Part shown: positions 31,401-39,743 of the stretch, piece by piece
Layout of the letters: each line of letters begins with the position of its first letter
Position numbering within the stretch: the stretch's first letter is position 1
Assembly: GCF_001905505.1 (NCBI RefSeq)
Contig: NZ_LIPG01000005.1
Coordinates: 1 to 64,000, forward strand
DNA from: Streptomyces sp. CB02058
GTDB lineage: Bacteria > Actinomycetota > Actinomycetes > Streptomycetales > Streptomycetaceae
Direction of reading: 5' to 3'
Length of the DNA stretch: 64,000 bases
The notes under the pieces: model-generated
Databases searched by the model: none
The model's input: only the letters and a program-made list of their open reading frames with translations
What the model was told of the DNA's origin: nothing
Position numbers and translations under genes: made by a program

Positions 31401-31649
31401 CCCGTGCCCTCCATCACGGACCTGACTGTCCACGTCCCGCCGCCGGACAGGGGCCTGGCACTCCTGCGGCCCCTGTTCCCCTCACTCACCCGGCTCGCCC
31501 TCAAAGCCTCCGCGTACTCCGGCACCCTTGACCTCACACCGCTGCACTCCTGGCCCGACCTTCAGGTGGCGGTGTCGGGACGGGAGCGCCACGATCCCCT
31601 GCTGGTCGGCGCCGAGGAACTGGGAGACCGGATCACCATCGACCGGTGA
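28401..31649 (+). CDS. Trypsin-like protease / NACHT NTPase / leucine-rich-repeat protein
   Basis: 1082 residues, no signal peptide. Domain 1 (1-195) is a trypsin-like serine protease: His34 in LTCAHVV, Asp65 in DHDLDAALL, Ser155 in LSGLSGGPVF. A linker with IFGLDELGRHDSEWDLDTAY (about 238-257) leads to a NACHT NTPase (about 275-560): Walker A LLRGDAGAGKTTLLWWL (K299), Walker B ALLLVDGLDEVP (373-384), sensor-like CVATVRP, and the helical motif LARTPLLCAVICALHRR. A helical region follows, then C-terminal leucine-rich repeats (about 830-1070) such as LTFLTLQGN, LSYLRLDGC and LTHLTLTGL. The order effector-NTPase-LRR parallels animal and plant NLR sensors and bacterial bNACHT defence proteins. 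Start GTG 28401 gives a 4-base overlap with the upstream gene; GTG 28398 is also possible. Confidence 0.9.
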   Translation: MSLLQPADRTVVVSGALQGSGVLLTDRLVLTCAHVVKRGSRCYLAHPALSSRLAASVVWIDHDLDAALLQTGVPVIEADPVRLGLVDTRQAIYGCEITGFPRIQRYGAEKRAEADQYTATVLPMAGRLRRLLVCDLDQPPPVRPDEEPSVLSGLSGGPVFAGDVLLGIARQAPMQRGGRRVECVPLGPVLSATAFRLVYEQTGPRLRHESVRGHFPEDLRYEEGYATSVGAAYRRTKIFGLDELGRHDSEWDLDTAYLSLEAQPRSHSPLLPPSGPQRVDALLADRRRVLLRGDAGAGKTTLLWWLAAHTSARTLSDALEPLNGLVPFVVPLRTLRARGSEFPGPAQLSGAAGLVVDRAPDGWAGRVLESGRALLLVDGLDEVPPEEREQAHAWLSQFLLRYPDTRCVATVRPLAVEPDWLGSEGFEELRLLPMRNEDIQSFVASWHRAARLVEDEEDHERLGELEQDLSRQFAQNSTLRDLARTPLLCAVICALHRRREGFLPETRWQLYRSALEMLLGNRDRRRRIERPEGIVMDIEEHTQLLQRIAVWLVREGQSEFTREQALRQLDRALPGMGRVSAQGSADKILTHLLNRSGLLQEHTDDTYQFAHRTFQDFLAAKELVEDDHLGELLRHTGEEQWQDVILLAAGHCGRRELPVLVEGLLDAGLTHEKGSQARTDIHVLAALCEQHATWLDEAVRERVRESTAALFPPADNEKVSALARLGTAALAFLPNPQSVTSNAPATAATGALIGSIGGAEALPHARAWALEHPSLGASFVIHWQNFPAQPYAKDVLAHCDLLVALVTVDDSEYLRALRHVPSVTGLLLTGDAPDAEFQKALGNRPLTFLTLQGNPSASDLSWLGGSASSLSYLRLDGCPAVQDLAPLTELSALILLELDASHLPPERLAPLAHLTGLTHLTLTGLAIDRLSELPDLPSITSLTIECRRPLALDGLDGWPSLDKLEVSEIAAFEEALAALRAHPHVQRVTFNAFPWPSGQEPVPSITDLTVHVPPPDRGLALLRPLFPSLTRLALKASAYSGTLDLTPLHSWPDLQVAVSGRERHDPLLVGAEELGDRITIDR

Positions 31650-31662
31650 CGAGCGCACGGAA

Positions 31663-31704
31663 AAGGGGCTGCCCCGGACCGAAACCGGTCCGGGGCAGCC
31701 CCTT
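31663..31704. terminator. 19-bp perfect hairpin between the NACHT gene and clpC
   Basis: AAGGGGCTGCCCCGGACCG (31663-31681), loop AAAC, and the exact complement at 31686-31704 ending CCCCTT. A bidirectional terminator between two convergent genes. Confidence 0.85.
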
Positions 31705-31728
31705 CGACGCTCAGGCGCTACGCGCGCC

Positions 31729-34254
<2,526 letters not shown>

Positions 34255-34694
34255 CGTTAATCGCTCCTCAGAGCGGTCAGGCAGTAAGGGGTCGGTCCCC
34301 TCCCTGTCCTTCCGCAGCTTAGTCCCGCAAGCGGGGACCGCTCATTTCAACTGCCGACACCCGGCCTTGCTACCTGGCGGATGCCCCGCCACGAACGCCG
34401 ACAACTGCTCCAACCCGATGGTGCGAGACGATGTTCCCGCAGGCCAGGCAGATAGCCCTTTCGCCAGTACGCCGATGGCGAACGTGAGACGTTTTTGCCC
34501 GCGTGTCGCCCCTTCCCACTAGGGATGTCTTACCCGCACCCACCGACAGTCCATGCGGCGCACCCCCGTTTCCTCCGCTACGGGCGAACAACTTCGCGCC
34601 GCCGGATGCTCCCGCACCACCCTGGCGCGGGCACAGAGAGCAGTGGATCACGAACAGCGCGTAACCCGGGGACCGGTTCGGCGGTTCATCGGAC
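34255..34694. other. Divergent regulatory region upstream of clpC
   Basis: 440 bases without a supported gene: open frames here lack consistent third-position GC. It contains the clpC promoter and leader, the ClgR-type box at 34466-34483, and the start region of the plus-strand unknown at 34695. A GC-rich inverted pair (GTCCCGCAAGCGGGGAC near 34322-34338) may form a hairpin in the clpC leader. Confidence 0.5.
34466..34483. promoter_or_regulatory. ClgR-type operator upstream of clpC
   Basis: AGTACGCCGATGGCGAAC matches every position of the actinobacterial ClgR consensus WNNWCGCYNANRGCGWWS as I remember it. ClgR activates clpC, clpP and other protease genes in Streptomyces and Corynebacterium. 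An overlapping TTCGCC...GGCGAA pair (34461-34482) widens the symmetry. Confidence 0.7.
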
Positions 34695-35282
34695 ATGGCT
34701 TCCCTCGTCCCGCCTCCCCGCCCGTCGCCGGAATCCGACGACTGCGCGCAGTGGTACGCCCGCGAGCTCGGCTGGGTCACGACGGGCACGTCGCCGGTGC
34801 GGCTGCCGACGGGGCTGCGCTTCGACGTGCTGGAGATGCCGGCCGCGGCGGGCCACGCGGCGCTGCGCCGGGTCCGGTGCACCGGTCCGGTGGCGATGGC
34901 GGGGCAACGGATGCGGCTGCTGGTGGCCGCGGGCAGCGCGGAGGAACTTCCCGGCCTGCTGGACTGGCTGGAGTGGGGCGGAATCACCCTCGACCTGTCC
35001 GCCGTCGGGCTCGGCGGGCACATCACGGCTCCACCGCCGCCCGGCGGGGCGGCGAAGGGCTCGCCGGGGGCCGCGTTCTGGCTGCGGCCCCCTGGGACGC
35101 GCCAGGAGGTGGAGCTGTCGCTCCCGGCCCTCGGCGGCCTCGGGAGCAGGGGTGGGGATGCTCCCGATCTCGTACGACTCGTGGACGCGGCGGCGACGGA
35201 ATGCCACCGGGCCCGGCTCACGCACGCCCGGACGCACCTGTGGGCCCATCGGCCGACAGGTCAGCCGTTGGCCTTCTCGTAA
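34695..35282 (+). CDS. Actinobacterial protein of unknown function (prim-pol-like fragment)
   Basis: A 195-residue protein with good codon bias. It opens with a Pro-rich tail, then CAQWYARELGWVTTGTSPVRLPTGLRFDVLEMPA and a GPVAMAGQRMRLLVAAGSAEELPGLLDWLEWGG block. The YARELGW...LPTGLRFDVLEMP layout recalls the N-terminal part of actinobacterial bifunctional DNA primase/polymerase proteins, but catalytic residues cannot be identified, so this may be a remnant or a regulatory relative. Convergent with lsr2; the last 22 bases overlap the lsr2 end. Start ATG 34695 lacks a clear Shine-Dalgarno site. Confidence 0.65.
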   Translation: MASLVPPPRPSPESDDCAQWYARELGWVTTGTSPVRLPTGLRFDVLEMPAAAGHAALRRVRCTGPVAMAGQRMRLLVAAGSAEELPGLLDWLEWGGITLDLSAVGLGGHITAPPPPGGAAKGSPGAAFWLRPPGTRQEVELSLPALGGLGSRGGDAPDLVRLVDAAATECHRARLTHARTHLWAHRPTGQPLAFS

Positions 35283-35596
35283 GCCTCGCGGATCTCGGCC
35301 GGAACACGACCGCGGTCATTCACATTGTGGCCGTTCTCGCGCGCCCACCTACGGATCTCGGCGGTGTCCTTGTTGCCACCCGTAACGGCGCGGCCCTTGC
35401 CGCGGCCGGTCGCGGCGCGACCACCCGTGCGACGGCCACTCTTGGTGTACGGCTCAAGAAGACCACGGAGCTTGTCCGCGTTCGTCGTGGTGAGGTCGAT
35501 CTCGTACGTCTTGCCGTCAAGAGCGAACGTCACGGTCTCGTCCGCCTCGCCGCCGTCGAGGTCGTCAACAAGAAGGACCTGAACCTTCTGTGCCAC
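35261..35596 (-). CDS. lsr2: Lsr2 nucleoid-associated xenogeneic silencer
   Basis: 111 residues. The N-terminal dimerisation domain (AQKVQVLLVDDLDGGEADET-VTFALDGKTYEIDLTTTNADKLRG) is joined by a basic Gly/Arg linker to the DNA-binding domain (DTAEIRRWARENGHNVNDRGRVPAEIREAYEKA), whose RGR is the AT-hook-like minor-groove reader. Lsr2 bridges AT-rich and horizontally acquired DNA and silences it. GTG at 35596 is chosen: AAAGGA lies eight bases upstream, and the protein then begins as known Lsr2 proteins do; ATG 35611 would place the ribosome site inside the frame. Confidence 0.97.
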   Translation of the reverse strand: MAQKVQVLLVDDLDGGEADETVTFALDGKTYEIDLTTTNADKLRGLLEPYTKSGRRTGGRAATGRGKGRAVTGGNKDTAEIRRWARENGHNVNDRGRVPAEIREAYEKANG

Positions 35597-35641
35597 CGGA
35601 TTTCCTTTCATCGAAAATGCAGTACGCGGAAAGGAAACCGC

Positions 35642-35655
35642 TTTTCCCGGGAAAA
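35642..35655. promoter_or_regulatory. Perfect 14-bp palindrome in the lsr2 leader
   Basis: TTTTCCCGGGAAAA, 46 bases upstream of the lsr2 start, in an AT-richer patch. It could be an operator (including Lsr2 autoregulation) or a leader hairpin. No consensus can be assigned. Confidence 0.45.
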
Positions 35656-35741
35656 CACAAACCCCTGGGAGAGGTTCAGGAGTGCAAGAAGACGGGAAAC
35701 ATGCGCGATTCGGACATAGGGGTTCCGGTCTCTTCCGCCGT

Positions 35742-36359
35742 TCACAGGTGCAGAAGCATCCGGCTGTTGCCCAAGGTGTTCGGCTTCACTCGTTCGAGAC
35801 CCAGGAACTCGGCGACACCCTCGTCATAGGAACGCAGCAGCTCGCTGTAGACATCTCCGTCGACCGGTGTCTCTCCGATCTCGGTGAAGCCGTGTGCCGC
35901 GAAGAAGTCCACTTCGAAGGTGAGACAGAAAACCCTGCGTACACCGAGCCAGCGCGCGGTCTGCAAGAGCTTGTCCAGCACCTGGTGTCCGACTCCGGCG
36001 CCCTTGATGCCCGGATCGACGGCGAGAGTACGGACTTCGGCGAGGTCTTCCCACATCACATGCAGTGCGCCGCAGCCGATGACACGGGCGTCCTCGTCGC
36101 GTTCGGCGACCCAGAACTCCTGGATGTCCTCGTAAAGCGTCACCGTCGCTTTGTCGAGCAGGATGCCTTCGGAGACGTAGCCGTCAAGGAGTCCCCGGAC
36201 GGAGACGACATCGCTCGTCCTGGCCCTGCGGACGGTGATGGCCGGCTTATTTACCGACGGGCCGGTATGAAGTTCTGCGCGAGACCCGGTTTCCGGGAGG
36301 GTATGAGCTCCGGTTTGCGACTCGCTGCGGTGTTCGGTTTGCGGTTGCTCTGAGGACAT
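35742..36359 (-). CDS. GNAT acetyltransferase, short ArgA-like amino-acid N-acetyltransferase
   Basis: 205 residues. The GNAT core (about 40-190) has VRRARTSDVVSVRGLLDGYV, the central strand FWVAERDEDARVIGCGALHVMWEDLAEVRTLAVDPGIKGAGVGHQVLDKLL (acetyl-CoA loop GIKGAGVGH) and VRRVFCLTFEVDFFAAHGF. This matches the stand-alone N-acetylglutamate synthase of actinobacteria (Mycobacterium Rv2747 type), which starts arginine synthesis without the kinase-like domain of E. coli ArgA. About 36 extra N-terminal residues are polar and low complexity. ATG 36359 is ten bases after the BlaI-type gene, so the two are probably cotranscribed. Confidence 0.8.
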   Translation of the reverse strand: MSSEQPQTEHRSESQTGAHTLPETGSRAELHTGPSVNKPAITVRRARTSDVVSVRGLLDGYVSEGILLDKATVTLYEDIQEFWVAERDEDARVIGCGALHVMWEDLAEVRTLAVDPGIKGAGVGHQVLDKLLQTARWLGVRRVFCLTFEVDFFAAHGFTEIGETPVDGDVYSELLRSYDEGVAEFLGLERVKPNTLGNSRMLLHL

Positions 36360-36368
36360 CCCCCGACG

Positions 36369-36803
36369 CTATCGCCCGCCCTCCTGGGGCGCTTCATCGG
36401 CCGCGGCCCCGTCATCCGGCCGGCTCTCGGACGGTTCCGGGAAGGTGGGCACGACGACCCGCATCGCATCCCGGAGAGCCTCGCGCTGCTCGGCGGACAT
36501 CATGCCGAAGAAGGCGACCAGCGCGGCGGCCGGGTTGTCGCTCTGCGACCAGGCTTCGTTCATGAGCGCGGCCGCGTATGCGGCGCGGGTGGAGACGGCT
36601 GTATATCGATATGCCCGGCCGTCGACTTCCCGGCGCACCCAGCCCTTCTGATGGAGATTGTCCATTACCGTCATGACGGTCGTGTACGCGATGGACCGTT
36701 CCTGTTGAAGGTCCTCCAGAACTTCCCGCACCGTGACCGGGCGGTTCCATTGCCAGACCCGTGTCATCACGGCGTCTTCCAGCTCTCCCAATTGGCGAGG
36801 CAC
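36369..36803 (-). CDS. BlaI/MecI-family transcriptional regulator
   Basis: 144 residues with a winged-helix N-terminal half (LGELEDAVMTRVWQWNRPVTVREVLEDLQQERSIAYTTVMTVMDNLHQKGWVRREVDGRAYRYTAV) followed by dimerisation helices. BlaI proteins usually repress beta-lactamase or respiration/stress genes and are cleaved by a BlaR1 sensor, but no BlaR1 gene is present here. GTG 36803 is the start. A TTAGTGCTAA palindrome (36813-36822) just upstream is a candidate autoregulatory operator. Followed closely by the ArgA-like gene. Confidence 0.9.
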   Translation of the reverse strand: MPRQLGELEDAVMTRVWQWNRPVTVREVLEDLQQERSIAYTTVMTVMDNLHQKGWVRREVDGRAYRYTAVSTRAAYAAALMNEAWSQSDNPAAALVAFFGMMSAEQREALRDAMRVVVPTFPEPSESRPDDGAAADEAPQEGGR

Positions 36804-36812
36804 AGCGTCACC

Positions 36813-36822
36813 TTAGTGCTAA
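36813..36822. promoter_or_regulatory. TTAGTGCTAA palindrome upstream of the BlaI-type gene
   Basis: Ten bases, palindromic except the central pair, ten bases before the GTG start. BlaI-type repressors bind AT-containing dyads over their own promoter. The related string GTGCTAAATG recurs at 37802-37811 before the gene ending at 37161. Confidence 0.45.
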
Positions 36823-36854
36823 ATGTCTGGAATGGGATATTTCTGGGACCGCAA

Positions 36855-36889
36855 AAGGGCGCACGGCTCCGGAGGAGCCGTGCGCCCTT
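36855..36889 (-). terminator. Hairpin terminator after the small membrane protein gene
   Basis: AAGGGCGCACGGCTCC (36855-36870) and its exact complement (36874-36889) form a 16-bp stem with a 3-base loop, immediately downstream of the small membrane protein gene on the minus strand. A TTTTGC follows on that strand. Confidence 0.8.
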
Positions 36890-36905
36890 CGTGCTCAGGT
36901 CCGGG

Positions 36906-37085
36906 TCAGACGCTCCCGGCCCGGGGAGCCTGCTCGGCCGACTCGGCACGGGCGATCGCCGCGTCCACCGCGGCGTCCTCCTTGGCCTTGTTGGGGCCGC
37001 CCTGGCTCTTGATGATCGTCATGACGAGACCGACGAAGAAGACGGCCATCACCACGGGGGGAACGAGCGCGGATACGTAGTCCAT
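36906..37085 (-). CDS. Small membrane protein
   Basis: 59 residues: one TM segment (YVSALVPPVVMAVFFVGLVMTII) then a charged cytoplasmic tail with an alanine-rich helix (AKEDAAVDAAIARAESAEQ). ATG 37085 has GGAGG three bases upstream. Function unknown. It lies about 75 bases downstream of the unknown gene ending at 37161 and is followed by its own terminator. Confidence 0.75.
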   Translation of the reverse strand: MDYVSALVPPVVMAVFFVGLVMTIIKSQGGPNKAKEDAAVDAAIARAESAEQAPRAGSV

Positions 37086-37160
37086 GCCCTCCAGGGTAGC
37101 GAGCCCGGCATTCCGGCCACTCCCGGGCACCCCTCGGGCGCGGCGGCCCTTCCCGGCGGC

Positions 37161-37787
37161 TCAGGACACCGCGCGCTCCTCCGGCTCAGGCGCCGGTACG
37201 GGCCTGCGGCGGGGCGGGAAGACCTCGGAGGGCTTGGGCATCGGGCGCTCACCGGGAGCGGCGGGGCGGGCCGGTACGGGAGGCCCCGAAGGGGTCCGGG
37301 GCCGCTCGGGCTCCTTGGCCGCCGACAGGCCCCCGGGGAGGGCCAGCAGCCGGCTGCGCGGCGCGGGTGCGGTGACGGGGATCGCCCGCCCGGCGAGGCG
37401 GGCCCGCACGGAACGCTCGGCGAGCACCTGGCAGCGCTCCAGGAGGGCCGCCGCGACCGGTCCGCCCCGCAGGGCGCGCAAGGCCGCCAGATCGTCGGGG
37501 CGGGGGTCGTAACCCGCCGCGAGGGCGTCCTGGAGGAGCTCCAGGTAGCCGCTGAGCGAGCCGGGGAGCGCTTCGCGGTAGCGGGCGAGATCGGCGAGGA
37601 GGAAGGCGCGCAGCCTGCCGGCCTCGCTCACCGCCTCGTCCACCGCACCCGCGAGCCGCAGGCAGTCCTGGACGTCATCTTCCGGCAGGGGCGTGGGGTG
37701 GAGGGCGTTGGCGAGAGCGCGTCGGAGCACTCGGAGCTCGTCCGCGCTGAACGCCATGCCGCCGCGTGATCCGTAGGGCGTGGGCAT
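37161..37787 (-). CDS. Helical protein of unknown function with Pro-rich tail
   Basis: 208 residues. The first 125 residues are predicted helices (FSADELRVLRRALANALHPT, AVDEAVSEAGRLRAFLLADLARYREAL, PVAAALLERCQVLAERSVRARLAG); the last 70 are Pro/Arg-rich and probably disordered. ATG 37787 is used, with no Shine-Dalgarno site; ATG 37757 is an alternative. I do not recognise the family. A GTGCTAAATG string just upstream matches that before the BlaI-type gene, hinting at shared control. Confidence 0.65.
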   Translation of the reverse strand: MPTPYGSRGGMAFSADELRVLRRALANALHPTPLPEDDVQDCLRLAGAVDEAVSEAGRLRAFLLADLARYREALPGSLSGYLELLQDALAAGYDPRPDDLAALRALRGGPVAAALLERCQVLAERSVRARLAGRAIPVTAPAPRSRLLALPGGLSAAKEPERPRTPSGPPVPARPAAPGERPMPKPSEVFPPRRRPVPAPEPEERAVS

Positions 37788-37897
37788 GAAGCGACAATAC
37801 GTGCTAAATGGACAAAATCCGCTTAACTGGTCGCCCGGCGGCGCGCCGTCGAGCGCCGCACCGCCGGACCGTTCCCGCAGGTGACCGCGGGCGCGCC

Positions 37898-38695
37898 CTA
37901 CATCCGGGCGAGGTTGCGCTCGTACACGAGGCGCAGCCCGATCAGCGTCAGCCACGGTTCGTGCTCGTCGATGACGGAGGAGTCCTTCAACACCATCGGA
38001 GCAAGGCCGCCGGTCGCGATGACGGTGACCTCGTCGGGGTCGGCCGCCAGCTCCTTCTTCATGCGCTCGACGACCCCGTCGATCTGGCCCGCGAAGCCGT
38101 ACACGATGCCGGACTGCATGGCCTCGACCGTGTTCTTGCCGATCACGCTGCGGGGCCTGGCCAGCTCGATCTTGCGGAGCTGGGCCCCCTTCGCCCCGAG
38201 CGCCTCCACCGAGATCTCGATGCCGGGCGCGATCACACCGCCCGCGTACTCGCCGCGCGCCGACACCGCGTCGAAGGTGGTGGCGGTGCCGAGGTCCACG
38301 ACGATCGCCGGGCCCCCGTAGAGCTCGACGGCGGCGACCGCGTTGACGATGCGGTCCGCGCCGACCTCCTTCGGGTTGTCCATCAGGACCGGCACGCCCG
38401 TCTTGACGCCCGGCTCCACCAGGACCGCGGGGACGTCGCCGTAGTAGCGGCGGGTGACCTCGCGGAGCTCGTGCAGCACGGCGGGGACGGTCGAGCAGAT
38501 CGCGATGCCCTCGATGCCGTCGCCGAGTTCCATGCCGAGCAGCGGGTGCATGCCCATCAGGCCCTGGAGCAGGACGGCCAGCTCGTCGGCGGTGCGGCGG
38601 GCGTCGGTGGAGATCCTCCAGTGCTCGACGATCTCCTCGCCGTCGAACAGGCCGAGGACCGTGTGGGAGTTTCCGACGTCGATGGTGAGCAGCAT
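37898..38695 (-). CDS. coaX: Type III pantothenate kinase
   Basis: 265 residues, ASKHA-fold kinase for the first step of CoA synthesis. Motifs: MLLTIDVGNSHTVLGLFDG (phosphate 1), GADRIVNAVAAVELYG, and VVDLGTATTFDAVS (phosphate 2). Type III kinases are not inhibited by CoA. The start overlaps the nadC stop by one base (TGATG), the last link of a coupled NAD/CoA cofactor operon. Confidence 0.96.
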   Translation of the reverse strand: MLLTIDVGNSHTVLGLFDGEEIVEHWRISTDARRTADELAVLLQGLMGMHPLLGMELGDGIEGIAICSTVPAVLHELREVTRRYYGDVPAVLVEPGVKTGVPVLMDNPKEVGADRIVNAVAAVELYGGPAIVVDLGTATTFDAVSARGEYAGGVIAPGIEISVEALGAKGAQLRKIELARPRSVIGKNTVEAMQSGIVYGFAGQIDGVVERMKKELAADPDEVTVIATGGLAPMVLKDSSVIDEHEPWLTLIGLRLVYERNLARM

Positions 38696-39741
38696 CAGGC
38701 GACGGCCCCGTCGGTCGGTGCCGCGTCGCGGAAGTCCAGGCCGATGTCGAGGATCGGCGAGGAGTGCGTGAGCGCTCCGACGGCCAGGTAGTCGACCCCG
38801 GCGTCGGCGTAGGCCCGCGCGGAGTCGAGGGAGAGCCGGCCCGAGGACTCCAGCACGGCACGGCCGCCGACGAGGGCGACCGCCTCGGCGGTCGCGGAGG
38901 GGGTGAAGTTGTCCAGGAGGATCAGGTCGGCGCCCGCGTCGAGCACCTCGCGGACCTGCTCCAGGGTGTCGACCTCGACCTCGATCGCGAGCTCGGGGAA
39001 CGCCTTCCTGACCCGGGTGAACGCCTCGGCGACACCGCCCGCGGCGATCACGTGGTTGTCCTTGACCAGCGCGGCGTCCACGAGCGACATGCGGTGGTTG
39101 ACGCCGCCGCCGCAGCGCACGGCGTACTTCTCCAGCGCGCGCAGTCCCGGGGTCGTCTTGCGGGTGTCGCGGACCCTGGCCTTGGTGCCTTCGAGCACAT
39201 CGGCCCAGGCGCGGGTCGCGGTCGCGATCCCCGAGAGCCGGCAGAGCAGGTTGAGCGCGCTGCGCTCGCCGGTGAGCAGGTCACGGGTGCGGGTGGTGAC
39301 CGTGAGCAGCTTCTGGCCCGCCACGACGCGGTCGCCGTCCTCGACGTGGCGCTCGACCTCGAACTCGTCGGTACAGACGATGGAGAGGACGGCCTCGGCG
39401 ACGCGCAGACCGGCGACCACGCCCGGCTCACGCGCGGTGAAGTCCCCGGTGGCGACGGCGTCCTCGGGGACGGTCGCGACGGTGGTGACGTCCTCGCCGC
39501 CGTCGAGGTCCTCCTCGATCGCCACATGGGCGATGTCCTCGACCTGGACCGGGTCCAGCCCGGCCTCGGCCAGGAGCTGGGCCAGCGCGGGGTCGAGGCC
39601 GCACTCCAGGCCGTCGGGGTCGTAGCCGTCACCGCAGCCGCAGCCGTCGCCGCAGCCGCCCCCGGACTCGGCGGGTGCGCCGATGTGGATCAGCGGTACG
39701 TCCACGGGCGTCGGGCGCGGATTCTCTTCGGGCGTGCTCAC
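38695..39741 (-). CDS. nadC: Nicotinate-nucleotide pyrophosphorylase (quinolinate phosphoribosyltransferase)
   Basis: 348 residues, longer than the usual 280-290. The catalytic part (about 50-345) is complete: IEEDLDGGEDVTT, ERSALNLLCRLSGIATAT, RVRDTRKTTPGLRALEKYAVRCGGGVNHRMSLVDAALVKDNH and LILLDNFTP. It turns quinolinate and PRPP into nicotinate mononucleotide. The first 50 residues are an unusual extension with a Cys/Gly cluster (Cys30, 34, 36, 47) that could bind metal. GTG 39741 starts two bases after nadB. Confidence 0.93.
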   Translation of the reverse strand: MSTPEENPRPTPVDVPLIHIGAPAESGGGCGDGCGCGDGYDPDGLECGLDPALAQLLAEAGLDPVQVEDIAHVAIEEDLDGGEDVTTVATVPEDAVATGDFTAREPGVVAGLRVAEAVLSIVCTDEFEVERHVEDGDRVVAGQKLLTVTTRTRDLLTGERSALNLLCRLSGIATATRAWADVLEGTKARVRDTRKTTPGLRALEKYAVRCGGGVNHRMSLVDAALVKDNHVIAAGGVAEAFTRVRKAFPELAIEVEVDTLEQVREVLDAGADLILLDNFTPSATAEAVALVGGRAVLESSGRLSLDSARAYADAGVDYLAVGALTHSSPILDIGLDFRDAAPTDGAVA

Positions 39742-39743
39742 GG

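Noticed and set aside
34255..34694. Small genes in the clpC upstream gap
   Set aside because: Frames lack third-position GC bias and ribosome sites; the stretch behaves as regulatory DNA.
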